Part shown: positions 1 to 6,711 of the stretch, piece by piece
How the letters are laid out: every line of letters begins with the position of its first letter
Position numbering within the stretch: the stretch's first letter is position 1
Source: Bacteroidales bacterium UBA2939
GTDB lineage: Bacteria; Bacteroidota; Bacteroidia; Bacteroidales; P3
Direction: 5' to 3'
DNA: 10,520 nucleotides
Assembly: GCA_002349055.1 (NCBI GenBank)
Contig: DECD01000003.1
Coordinates: 6,433-16,952 of the forward strand
Notes under the pieces: model-generated
Databases searched by the model: none
Seen by the model: only the letters and a program-made list of their open reading frames with translations
What the model was told of the DNA's origin: nothing
Program-made: the position numbers and the translations under genes

Positions 1-2417
1 CAGTTCACACCCACCATCGAGACCTTCTGCTCCTGGTCGAGTTCGACCACGGCCACCAAGTCGCCCTGCCAGCCCTGCCAGCCGCCGATGCGGTAGTTGG
101 TGGTGCCGTAGATGCGGTCGACCATACCCTCGGGACCATTCTCGATATACTGAGGAGCGGGCTGCGTGAGGTAGGTGACATGCTTGTCGGTCGAGGTCTT
201 CACCTCCACGTGGCGCACCGTCTGCGAACGCTGCATACCGGGCCATTGCGCCGAAGAGTCGGTCACCTTGTCGCGGTTGCTCTGCATACGCCAGTCGGCA
301 AAGACGGGGCATGGGGTGATACGCAACCCAAGAAATTCGCCCTCTGTGGGTAGCGGTGGAGCCAACGGAATCCTGTCGCATGCTTCAAAAATCAAAAATT
401 CTTCTATCTCTGGAAGAGTAAATATGGGCTTGGTCTTCACCCATTCCATGCTGCCTGGACAAACCTTGTAACGACCCAGCGATGCCAGCACATACCACGC
501 GCTCATCTGGCCGCAATCCTCGTTGCCGCAGAGTCCGTCGGGCTTGCTGGAATAAAGTTCGTTGAGAATCTTATGGACATACTTCTCCGTCTTTTCGGGT
601 TGTCCAAGAAGGGTGTAGAGCCAGGCGGCATGGTGACTCGGCTCGTTGCCGTGGGCATACATACCGATAAGGCCCGTGACGTCGGCCTGGTCGCGGCCGC
701 TCATCGCGTTATGCCCCTCAAAGAGGCTATCCAGGAAGGTGATGGCTTTGTCCTTGCCACCTATATGCTTGACCCACGCATCGATATCGTGCGGCACGTA
801 GGTGCTGTACTGCCAGCTGTTGGCCTCGGTGAAATGGTTGTTCACCTCCGTGGGGTCGAAGGGCGTGAGCCATGCACCGTTGCGCTTGGGGTGGGCAAAG
901 CCGTTGCTGTCGATGATATTCTGCCAGCTCTGGCTGCGATTCCAGTATTCGCGAGCAATCTGTTTACACTCCTCCATCTCATCGCTCAAGTTTTTGCAGT
1001 AGTACATTGCCCACTCGGCCATCTGTGCGATACACCAGTCGTCGTAGGCATATTCAAGAGTCTTGCTCACGCTCTCGTTATCCACCTCCGACGAAAGATA
1101 TCCTTGCCGTGCGTATTCACGATGTGCCTCGGTGCGGTTGCTCGTCGCCACCATAGCACGCAACAACTCTATGGGACGATAGCCTGCCAGCATACCGGTA
1201 GGTTCCCTCGTCACACTCCCGTTATCAGCAAGCTGCGTGGCTTCAAGTATCATCGGGATGGCGTGATAGCCAATCATGCAATGCGTCTCGTGCGAAGCCA
1301 GTTCCCACATGGGCAGCTCGCCGCCCTGCTCGAAGTTCTTCATGGCGGTATAGACGAAGTCGACGGTGCGCTCGGGCTCAATGCGCGTCAGCAGCGGATG
1401 CAGGGCGCGGTAGGTGTCCCACAGCGAGAAGACGGTGTAAACCTCGCGGCCGCTGTCGGCCACATGAATCTCGTTGTCGGTGCCGCGGTAGCGGCCGTCG
1501 GCGTCGCTCCAGAGGTAGGGCGACGTCATGCAATGGTACAATGCGGTGTAGAAGCAGCGCTTCTGCTCTTTCGTGCCACCTTCCACCTTCAGCTTGCCGA
1601 GGGCGGCCTCCCAGGTGCTGTCGGCACCCTGACGGGCACTCTCGAAGTCCTCATATTCGGCGGTGTTGAGGTTGGCAATGGCGCCGTCGATGTCCACACC
1701 GCTGATGGCCACCTGAAGCTCATGCACTTTCGAGCCGTCAGGCAGAAAGACAACGGCTTGTGTGGAGTCGGCATTGAAGAGCACCTCCGTCAAATCGTCG
1801 TCGCTACAGATGGCGAAAAAGAGATGCTGGTCGGGATTCCACGCCGAGCTCTCGCGCCATCCCACCAGCAAGCCGTCCTTCAGCATAATCTTGCCACTGA
1901 GCAACACATCGCGGTGATGCAGGTCGAGGACAAAAGCATTGTCGAAATCCTGGGCATAGGTGTAGCGGTGGTAAGCCACGCGGCGGTCGGCGGTGAGTTC
2001 GACGGTAGTGTTTGTCTTGTCGAGCAGCACCTTGTAATAGCCCGCCTGCGCCACCTCGTTCTCGTGCGAGAAATGCGACTTATACCCATCTTTCCACTTT
2101 CCACTTTCCACTTTCCACTCCCCACAGACGGGCATCAGCAGCACATCGCCGTAGTCGGAGCAGCCGGTGCCGCTGAGGTGGGTGTGGCTGAAGCCGTAGA
2201 TGGTGTCGTCCGAATAGTGGTAGCCACTGCATCCGTCCCAGCCGTCGAGACGAGTATCTGGCGACGGCTGAATCATGCCAAACGGCACAATGGCACCGGG
2301 AAACGTGTGTCCGTGGCCGTCGGTGCCCACCATGGGGTTAACATACGAGGTCAAGCTCTTTTCGCCGCAGGCGGCGAATAGCAGAGCAACTGCCATGAAT
2401 AGAACTGTTTTTTTCAT
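1..2417 (-). CDS. GH92 family alpha-mannosidase lipoprotein, C-terminus beyond window edge
   Basis: Exported glycoside hydrolase of family GH92 (known as Ca2+-dependent, inverting exo-alpha-mannosidases). The ATG at 2417 gives MKKTVLFMAVALLFAAC, a lipoprotein signal with the lipid-receiving Cys at residue 17, so a periplasmic or outer-membrane location is inferred. Family motifs seen in order: GTDGHGHTFPGAIVPFGM (31-48), YGFSHTHLSGTGCSDYGD (74-91), EYAYDDW (about 454), GNEPSHH (590-596) and GNEDCGQMSAWYV (631-643). At about residues 760-795 a segment with GTTNYRIGGWQGWQGD resembles the start of an F5/8 type C (discoidin-like) domain. The frame is still open at residue 805, so the protein is longer than a single-domain GH92 (about 750 aa). 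Oddities: a heptamer-repeat insertion at residues 100-109 and an AT-rich, unfamiliar stretch at 667-699. I do not see the usual late GH92 beta-sandwich pattern (H-x-DI-xx-GG). The gene starts 32 nt after the ROK kinase, so the two are probably one operon. Family assignment is strong; substrate linkage is not determinable. Confidence 0.93.
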   Translation of the reverse strand, partial: MKKTVLFMAVALLFAACGEKSLTSYVNPMVGTDGHGHTFPGAIVPFGMIQPSPDTRLDGWDGCSGYHYSDDTIYGFSHTHLSGTGCSDYGDVLLMPVCGEWKVESGKWKDGYKSHFSHENEVAQAGYYKVLLDKTNTTVELTADRRVAYHRYTYAQDFDNAFVLDLHHRDVLLSGKIMLKDGLLVGWRESSAWNPDQHLFFAICSDDDLTEVLFNADSTQAVVFLPDGSKVHELQVAISGVDIDGAIANLNTAEYEDFESARQGADSTWEAALGKLKVEGGTKEQKRCFYTALYHCMTSPYLWSDADGRYRGTDNEIHVADSGREVYTVFSLWDTYRALHPLLTRIEPERTVDFVYTAMKNFEQGGELPMWELASHETHCMIGYHAIPMILEATQLADNGSVTREPTGMLAGYRPIELLRAMVATSNRTEAHREYARQGYLSSEVDNESVSKTLEYAYDDWCIAQMAEWAMYYCKNLSDEMEECKQIAREYWNRSQSWQNIIDSNGFAHPKRNGAWLTPFDPTEVNNHFTEANSWQYSTYVPHDIDAWVKHIGGKDKAITFLDSLFEGHNAMSGRDQADVTGLIGMYAHGNEPSHHAAWLYTLLGQPEKTEKYVHKILNELYSSKPDGLCGNEDCGQMSAWYVLASLGRYKVCPGSMEWVKTKPIFTLPEIEEFLIFEACDRIPLAPPLPTEGEFLGLRITPCPVFADWRMQSNRDKVTDSSAQWPGMQRSQTVRHVEVKTSTDKHVTYLTQPAPQYIENGPEGMVDRIYGTTNYRIGGWQGWQGDLVAVVELDQEQKVSMVGVN
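2091..2118 (-). repeat. Four perfect TTTCCAC heptamers inside the GH92 gene
   Basis: Four head-to-tail copies of TTTCCAC on the plus strand (GTGGAAA on the coding strand) lie within the coding sequence and encode residues 100-109 (EWKVESGKWK) between the conserved GDVLLMP and GYKSHFSHENE segments. Twenty-eight bases is not a multiple of three, yet the frame is kept, so the flanks must compensate. A gain or loss of one copy would shift the frame. Confidence 0.9.
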
Positions 2418-2449
2418 AACTACGCTTTTATTTTTATGGTTAAACGGTA

Positions 2450-3388
2450 TCATTCCTTTGGCATTTTAATCAACGCCGCGGCGCCGAGGATGGCCACCTC
2501 GTTGGCGCGGAGCTCGCTCATCCTTATCTGGCAGCTGCCGGCATAGATGTTGAGCAGATATTTCTCGAAAGCAGCGCGCAGGGGCTTCAGCAGCGGCTCG
2601 CCCACCTGGGCGGGGCCGCCCATCAGGAAGATGGCTTCGGGAGCCGAGAAGGTGACGCTATTGGCCATCGCCAATCCCAGCTGGTCGGCCACCGTCTCCC
2701 AGGTCTTCAGGGCCACAGGGTCGCCCTGGTGCGCCATCTCGCCAATCATCTTGCTGGTGATGTCGTCCGTCACCGGGACCCCCTTCAACTCGCAGTAGGT
2801 CTGCACAATGCCGCGTGCCGATGTGTAGGTCTCCAGGCAACCCTCCCTTCCGCACGAGCACTTGCGACCGTGGGGGACGAGGATGTTGTGACCCAGCTCG
2901 CCGGCGCCGCCGGTACTTCCGTGCACCAACTTGCCGTCGACCACAATGCCACTGCCCACACCGGTGCCGAGGGTGAACATGATGAAGTGCTTCATGCCGC
3001 GGGCGCCGCCATAGACATACTCGCCGTAGGCCGCCGCGTTGGCGTCGTTACTCAGCACCACCGGCACGGGGAGGTATTTCTTAATCTCCTTGCCGAAATC
3101 CAGCACACCCTTGATGGTCAGGTTGGGAGCGTTGTCCACGCAGCCGGTATAGAAATTGCCGTTGGGCGCGCCGATGCCGATTCCCTCCAGCAAAGGGGCC
3201 TCGCCGTCGCGCGACGCCTGCAAATCCACCATAACCTTAATCTCGGCCATCATGTCGCGCACATAAGGCTCCAGCTCCGTATAGGCATTGGTCGGGATGT
3301 TCCGACGCTGGATTATATTGCCGTGCTCGGTCACCAAACCCATGTCGGTATTGGTGCCGCCCATATCCACTCCTATAGAATATTTCAT
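2450..3388 (-). CDS. ROK family sugar kinase (glucokinase/mannokinase-like)
   Basis: A 312-aa cytoplasmic kinase of the ROK family (normal length about 300-320), expected to phosphorylate a hexose with ATP. Visible features: N-terminal phosphate loop IGVDMGGTN (5-13), sugar-binding SNDANAAA with the presumed catalytic base Asp115, second phosphate motif GTGVGSG (141-147), and GELGH with His167 followed by CSCGREGCLE (177-186). His167 and Cys177/179/184 match the ROK zinc site. The ATG at 3388 gives MKYSIGVDMGG, the usual short lead before the phosphate loop. It is the first gene after the promoter at 3440-3470 and precedes the GH92 mannosidase by 32 nt, so mannose or glucose are plausible substrates. 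Family certain; sugar specificity cannot be read from the sequence. Confidence 0.95.
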   Translation of the reverse strand: MKYSIGVDMGGTNTDMGLVTEHGNIIQRRNIPTNAYTELEPYVRDMMAEIKVMVDLQASRDGEAPLLEGIGIGAPNGNFYTGCVDNAPNLTIKGVLDFGKEIKKYLPVPVVLSNDANAAAYGEYVYGGARGMKHFIMFTLGTGVGSGIVVDGKLVHGSTGGAGELGHNILVPHGRKCSCGREGCLETYTSARGIVQTYCELKGVPVTDDITSKMIGEMAHQGDPVALKTWETVADQLGLAMANSVTFSAPEAIFLMGGPAQVGEPLLKPLRAAFEKYLLNIYAGSCQIRMSELRANEVAILGAAALIKMPKE

Positions 3389-3439
3389 ATTATTTGACTT
3401 TTAGACATTTTAACCTTTCGACTTTTTGTCTTTCAGATG

Positions 3440-3470
3440 CAAAAGTACACACTTTTTTCGACATAGCAAA
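3440..3470 (-). promoter_or_regulatory. Bacteroidota-type promoter of the ROK-GH92 operon
   Basis: On the minus strand a -33 TTTG (3467-3470) and a -7 TACTTTTG (3440-3447) are separated by 19 nt, matching the sigma-ABfr consensus TTTG-N19-20-TAnnTTTG. Transcription would begin around 3433-3435, leaving a leader of roughly 45 nt before the ATG at 3388. The -33 box lies inside the U-tract of the upstream terminator. Confidence 0.85.
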
Positions 3471-3500
3471 AAAAAGTTGCTCCCCGAATCAGGGAGCAAC
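3468..3500 (-). terminator. Intrinsic terminator for the upstream TM2 gene
   Basis: Perfect 9-bp stem GTTGCTCCC / GGGAGCAAC (3476-3484 and 3492-3500) with a 7-nt loop, followed on the minus strand by eight T's (3468-3475). It can stop minus-strand transcripts coming from the TM2 gene that ends at 3687. Its T-tract supplies the -33 TTTG of the next promoter. Confidence 0.88.
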
Positions 3501-3540
3501 AATTCTTAATTAACTAAGTTTCGCATTCGCTCACTTCTCT

Positions 3541-3668
3541 GTAGTTAAGAAGTTAAGAAGTTATCGCTTCACTCGTCCTTCGTACAGAAGTTAAGCCATT
3601 ACTGTTTGCTATTTTTTCAGCACTTCAACATTTGGCTTAACTTCTTCAACTACTGACTACTTAACTAC
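3541..3668. repeat. AGTTAAG-rich intergenic repeat with nested inverted repeats
   Basis: The spacer holds a period-8 direct repeat of AGTTAAGA (3543-3562). It also has a perfect 11-bp inverted repeat GAAGTTAAGCC / GGCTTAACTTC (3587-3597 and 3634-3644) and an outer 9-bp pair GTAGTTAAG / CTTAACTAC (3541-3549 and 3660-3668). The arms nest, so the block could fold as one large hairpin. No open frame is convincing here. It resembles short interspersed repeats in Bacteroidales intergenic DNA, but copy number cannot be judged from one window. Confidence 0.7.
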
Positions 3669-3686
3669 TTCAGAAAGTTGAACAAA

Positions 3687-4151
3687 TTAAATAATACCAC
3701 CAAACAGCGGCTGCGGGAACGAGCTCTCGTCGACGAGCCAGATGATACCCTCGATGAAACCAATCAGACCGGGGATGCCGCACCAGAAGAAGCAGAGGTG
3801 CAGGATACCGTCCTTGGTGTCGCCGGTGTAGAAGTGGTGGATGCCGAAGTCGCCGAGGAAGATGGCGAGGATGGCGCCGACGATGCGGTCACCGCCCTTC
3901 ACTTTGTCGAGGCTTACGGTCGAGAGGGCGCCCACATTCTCGGTGGGGAACGACACATCCTTCAAGCTGGCGAGGTCCATGTCGCCGATAGTCTCCATAG
4001 CCTCGAAGTCAGCCTTGTTGAAGTTGAAGTCGTGGTTATTGACCGTCACCTTGAGGACGTTGTTCTCGAACGACATCTCGACGGCGTCCTGTGCGAAAGC
4101 CACGCTGCTCATCGCGAAAACAGCCACCAATGCAAATAATACTTTTTTCAT
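3687..4151 (-). CDS. Secreted TM2-domain protein
   Basis: A 154-aa protein with a signal peptide (MKKVLFALVAVFAMSSVAFA, probable cleavage before Gln21). A polar exported segment of about 65 residues follows, then a C-terminal TM2 domain: a hydrophobic segment at about 88-102, the conserved GDFGIHHFYTG turn at 100-110, and a second hydrophobic segment at about 115-140. TM2 domains are two-helix membrane units; this signal-peptide plus TM2 layout is common in Bacteroidales and its function is unknown. The ATG at 4151 is fixed by the signal peptide and by the consensus promoter 64 nt upstream. It is monocistronic: promoter at 4215-4245, terminator at 3468-3500. Confidence 0.88.
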   Translation of the reverse strand: MKKVLFALVAVFAMSSVAFAQDAVEMSFENNVLKVTVNNHDFNFNKADFEAMETIGDMDLASLKDVSFPTENVGALSTVSLDKVKGGDRIVGAILAIFLGDFGIHHFYTGDTKDGILHLCFFWCGIPGLIGFIEGIIWLVDESSFPQPLFGGII

Positions 4152-4214
4152 AGTGTGTTGATTTTTTGTTGATTATTAATAATTGTTAAATAATTTCACA
4201 TCTCATTGATTTTG

Positions 4215-4245
4215 CAAATATAACAAAAAAATCCGAAATAACAAA
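4215..4245 (-). promoter_or_regulatory. Bacteroidota-type promoter of the TM2 gene
   Basis: Minus-strand -33 TTTG (4242-4245), a 19-nt spacer and -7 TATATTTG (4215-4222), a full match to the consensus. The leader to the ATG at 4151 is about 55-60 nt and AT-rich. Confidence 0.85.
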
Positions 4246-4274
4246 GCGAAAAAATTCAACAAATTCCTAAACTT

Positions 4275-5174
4275 CTATAAATCAACATCGGTAGTGTTAT
4301 GTTGCAACAAGAACAGCTCCTTTTGCTTTTCTATCTCCCTGCGCAATTGCTCCTCCGTCGGCAAATATAGTTTATATTTTGTCGCGAATATCTGTTCGTT
4401 GCCTTTCAGTATGGAGTATCTCGCGATGTCGGCATCCGTCTCGGAGCACAACACAATACCGATTGTGGGATTGTCTCCTTCTGTCCGTTTCAGTTCGTCG
4501 TACATGCGGACATACATATCCATCTGCCCTACATCCTGATGGGTAATTTTTCCCACTTTCAAATCAATTAGCACATAGCATTTAAGCACCACATTGTAGA
4601 AAACCAAGTCGATGAAGTAATCTTGTGCATCTGTGCGGATTAACTGCTGCCGTTTAATATTAGCTCATCGGCTTTAATATCCTTGTTCTTTTGCTCAGAA
4701 GGAAGTGCGGGTTGCTTAAAATGTCGTTCAAAATATTGTGTATTGATATTTCGATCCAATGTTCGCACACTCCACATCTCACGCGATGCGGTTTCCAGGT
4801 ACCAACGGATGGCGGTCTCGTCACCAACACGGAGAGTACGGAACACATGCGTCCAAAGCAGATTTGGAAACCGCGATTTCCAAATCTCAAAATTGGGAAC
4901 AATCAAATAGAATTGGCGAAAAGCACGTAGATATCTCGCTGAAAAACCGCTTCCATATTCTCGCGTTAACTCGTTGGCAATTGTGTTAATCAGATTCTTA
5001 CCGTATTCTGCCCGTTCTTTGCCGTGCTGTTCCTCTTCCACAATGCGGCGTCCGATGCTCGGCAATCATCGTCGTGTTCACCGCTGCATAGGCGGCAGCA
5101 CGCCCTTTGTCGATAATGGTTTTTATATCATCAACAACAGTCGTTGTAGTTCTCGATAGTTCTTCGTTATTCAT
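4275..5174 (-). pseudogene. Broken YhcG/DUF1016-type PD-(D/E)XK nuclease
   Basis: Three frame pieces together match the YhcG family (DUF1016 N-terminal domain followed by a PD-(D/E)XK nuclease domain). Piece 1 starts at ATG 5174 (MNNEELSRTTTTVVDD...AYAAVNTTMIA). Near 5065 the frame shifts, and the usual four or five residues before IGRRIVEEEQ are lost. Piece 2 runs from about 5065 to 4640 and carries the DUF1016 part (YGSGFSARYLRAFRQFY). At about 4640-4660, after KADELI, the sequence jumps in another frame to RQQLIRTDAQDYFIDLVFYN. About 45 residues that normally link the two domains, with the first acidic residue of the nuclease site, appear deleted. Piece 3 keeps the Asp of DYFIDLVFYN, the LIDLK motif and the family's C-terminal KYKLYLPTEEQL. 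Intact homologues are often found near type I restriction loci. Two independent lesions make a functional product unlikely. Confidence 0.88.
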
Positions 5175-5516
5175 ATCCTTATTTTTTCTTTTATTTTACA
5201 TATTCACGCATTATATTATTTTTGGTCTTTCAAGCTCTGCAGTTGCTGCATGTATTGCTTGCGGTATATCAGGTCTTGTTGTTGCATGTTACTCCTTTTT
5301 GAACATATCGGAAAATATACCTCAAAAAATATGCATTTTCCCTATTCTGCTTACTGCCCTATGTCCTCGATTTCCTCTTCCAATTGCATTAATGCATCTT
5401 GTATTTGGTTAAATTATTTTTGATATAACCATAAAAAGATGAGAAAACTTCGTTAAAATCAATTCGTTAATGCCGTTTTATTCTCTTTAAGAAAGTCATT
5501 TTTAATGCGATAATGC
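5175..5516 (-). other. Gene-poor stretch with short protein-like fragments
   Basis: No complete gene is visible. On the minus strand a 23-codon frame at 5216-5287 (MQQQDLIYRKQYMQQLQSLK, then DQK) and an open tract ending at 5351 (NQIQDALMQLEEEIEDIGQ) have charged, coiled-coil-like composition unlike random AT-rich DNA. They may be tails of lost genes of the same island as the broken nuclease, or short leader-type frames. No Bacteroidota promoter box was found for them. Confidence 0.35.
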
Positions 5517-5556
5517 CTTAAATAAAAGCATTTTTCCTTTATATATAAGTGTAAGA
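5517..5556 (+). promoter_or_regulatory. Upstream element copy 1 (shared with 10109-10148)
   Basis: CTTAA, 10 variable bases, then a 25-nt block beginning TTTTCCTTTATA and ending GTGTAAGA. The element at 10109-10148 has the same CTTAA at the same distance and 22 of 25 identical bases in the block. Both copies lie 22-30 nt before a plus-strand ATG. It does not fit the TTTG/TAnnTTTG promoter, so it may be an alternative promoter, an operator or a recombinase-related site. Confidence 0.55.
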
Positions 5557-5578
5557 TTAAATAAAGGTATTATCCGAT

Positions 5579-5698
5579 ATGAAAACTAACACGGCCACAT
5601 TAAGAATTATGATGTTGGAGCAGCCCAACAAAAAGGGATTATATCCCATCCGACCCAAGTTTTCCGATGTGGGGAAAGAGAAACGTATGGGATTGTAG
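5579..5698 (+). pseudogene. Truncated N-terminus of a probable tyrosine recombinase (integrase)
   Basis: A 39-codon frame begins MKTNTATLRIMMLEQPNKKG and continues LYPIRPKFSDVGKEKRMGL before a TAG. The pattern (MKTNTATLRI, then NKKGLYPI, then a Gly-Lys-x-Lys-Arg turn) resembles the arm-binding N-terminus of Bacteroidales phage-type integrases. The remaining roughly 350 residues are absent; the DNA after the stop is non-coding. It is preceded by a conserved upstream element at 5517-5556. A genuine 39-aa peptide cannot be excluded. The match is from memory of the family pattern and is short. Confidence 0.5.
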
Positions 5699-5741
5699 TC
5701 CTCAAATATCCTGTTTTTGCACGGTTATTTGCGATATAACA

Positions 5742-5790
5742 GGAGTTCTCCTATTCCTTTGGTAATTGGCAAGGGTAATAGGAGAATTCC
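5742..5790. terminator. Long stem-loop between convergent frames, possible terminator
   Basis: Arms GGAGTTCTCCTATT (5742-5755) and AATAGGAGAATTCC (5777-5790) pair over 14 positions. The single non-Watson-Crick position is a G-U on the plus strand and an A-C mismatch on the minus strand. CCTT / AAGG (5756-5759 and 5771-5774) extends the stem. It lies between the plus-strand integrase remnant and the 3' end of the minus-strand gene at 5826. Neither side has a clear U-tract, so terminator function is inferred from position. A 7-bp alternative pairing TCCTGTT / AACAGGA (5709-5715, 5738-5744) overlaps it. Confidence 0.5.
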
Positions 5791-5825
5791 TTATTGTATG
5801 AATCAATCTTCGTCTTCTGGATTTA

Positions 5826-6044
5826 TTATTTCAAACCAAGAAATCCTCGTATAACACTACGATTCTTCGCAATGAGAACTGTTAAAAAGATTGTAATGGG
5901 ACCAAGGATAATTGTCCACCATTCGGTGACCATAATTTCAATTACCAACAAAACGATTGCCACTATAGCATACCCCAAGTAAGCTAAAATGTTTTCTCGG
6001 GCTTCTTTTCCACGTTCATAGTCGTGTTCGTCAATTTCTTTCAT
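5826..6044 (-). CDS. Small two-helix membrane protein, unknown function
   Basis: A 72-aa protein with a charged N-terminus (MKEIDEHDYERGKEARENI), two hydrophobic segments at about 19-39 and 43-60, and a short basic tail (AKNRSVIRGFLGLK). By the positive-inside tendency both ends would face the cytoplasm. The ATG at 6044 follows an 11-base A-run on the coding strand (6046-6056). It lies 112 nt downstream of another small membrane protein on the same strand with no promoter box between them, so co-transcription is plausible. I recognise no family. Confidence 0.65.
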   Translation of the reverse strand: MKEIDEHDYERGKEARENILAYLGYAIVAIVLLVIEIMVTEWWTIILGPITIFLTVLIAKNRSVIRGFLGLK

Positions 6045-6156
6045 ATTTTTTTTTTTAATCTCGCCTACTCTATTATAGGATTTTCGGCTTACTCCTAATA
6101 TTCTTTTATGATAACCCTGTATATTTTTCGTGAGTGTTTTTCCATTCCATTACATA

Positions 6157-6450
6157 TCATCCAGAGTATTCCACCAAACCAAATATGGTGAGAGTAAGGA
6201 AAAAAAATTGTATGGCATAACCTATGGCGGTCATAAAACGGCTTCCCGCCAAATCCATACTGCTCTTTATCCAAAACCAACGGGGTGGCACCGTGTCAGC
6301 CCAACCGACAATGCCAATCACAAGGCCGAGGACTGCACTCAACGCACCCACAACAAGTGATGCCGGAGACGGGTCTTCAAGCAGGTATAGTCCTCCAAGT
6401 ATTATTGCTATTGGACTAATGAATTGGAATATCCAAAGAAATATTGCCAT
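6157..6450 (-). CDS. Small three-helix membrane protein, unknown function
   Basis: A 97-aa, strongly hydrophobic protein with helices at about 4-24, 30-50 and 72-93. A polar loop between helices 2 and 3 holds DTVPPRWFWIKSS. The ATG at 6450 is chosen because the hydrophobic segment begins at once and the frame is closed a little upstream. A perfect palindrome (6481-6506), likely the terminator of the preceding 725-aa gene, sits 30 nt upstream, so this gene would need its own promoter; none is recognisable. No family recognised. Confidence 0.65.
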   Translation of the reverse strand: MAIFLWIFQFISPIAIILGGLYLLEDPSPASLVVGALSAVLGLVIGIVGWADTVPPRWFWIKSSMDLAGSRFMTAIGYAIQFFFLTLTIFGLVEYSG

Positions 6451-6480
6451 GTATATTACTCTTATTTGCTTTTATCGAAA

Positions 6481-6506
6481 AGGAGACTGTCATGTGACAG
6501 TCTCCT
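6481..6506 (-). terminator. Perfect inverted repeat, probable terminator
   Basis: AGGAGACTGTCA (6481-6492) and TGACAGTCTCCT (6495-6506) are perfect complements separated by two bases. On the minus strand the stem is followed by TTTT; on the plus strand no U-tract follows. It sits about 205 nt beyond the stop of the 725-aa gene at 6712. The near-perfect symmetry would also suit a protein-binding operator for the 97-aa gene that starts 30 nt away. Confidence 0.6.
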
Positions 6507-6711
6507 AAACTCGGCAGATTCAGAGATTTCTTACTGCCTTGCAACCATTGATGGAGTGTCCAGTATGCATATTTATTCATTATTTATGAAGAAAACCATT
6601 ATACACATTTCAACTGTCGGACACAAGTCTTATCGAGCAAACCCATGTGCATGAATAATTTATATGTATCTGTTATCCAATGACCATTCTCATATTCAAA
6701 TAACGCAAATA

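Noticed and set aside
573..2381. Long 602-codon plus-strand open frame
   Set aside because: It is antisense to the GH92 gene. Its translation lacks any domain, while the minus strand shows lipoprotein signal and GH92 motifs throughout; GC-rich codon use opens the opposite frame.
2729..3397. 222-codon plus-strand open frame
   Set aside because: Antisense shadow of the ROK kinase, whose motifs are unambiguous.
3678..4139. 153-codon plus-strand open frame
   Set aside because: Very acidic (Glu/Asp/Val-rich) antisense shadow of the TM2 gene, which has a signal peptide, a promoter and a family motif.
6602..6640. E. coli-like -35/-10 pair (TTGTGT, 17 nt, TATAAT) on the minus strand
   Set aside because: All clear promoters in this window use the TTTG/TAnnTTTG type; this pair is likely chance in AT-rich DNA.
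6424..6654. 76-codon plus-strand frame
   Set aside because: It opposes the start of the 97-aa membrane protein, crosses the terminator palindrome and has no recognisable features.
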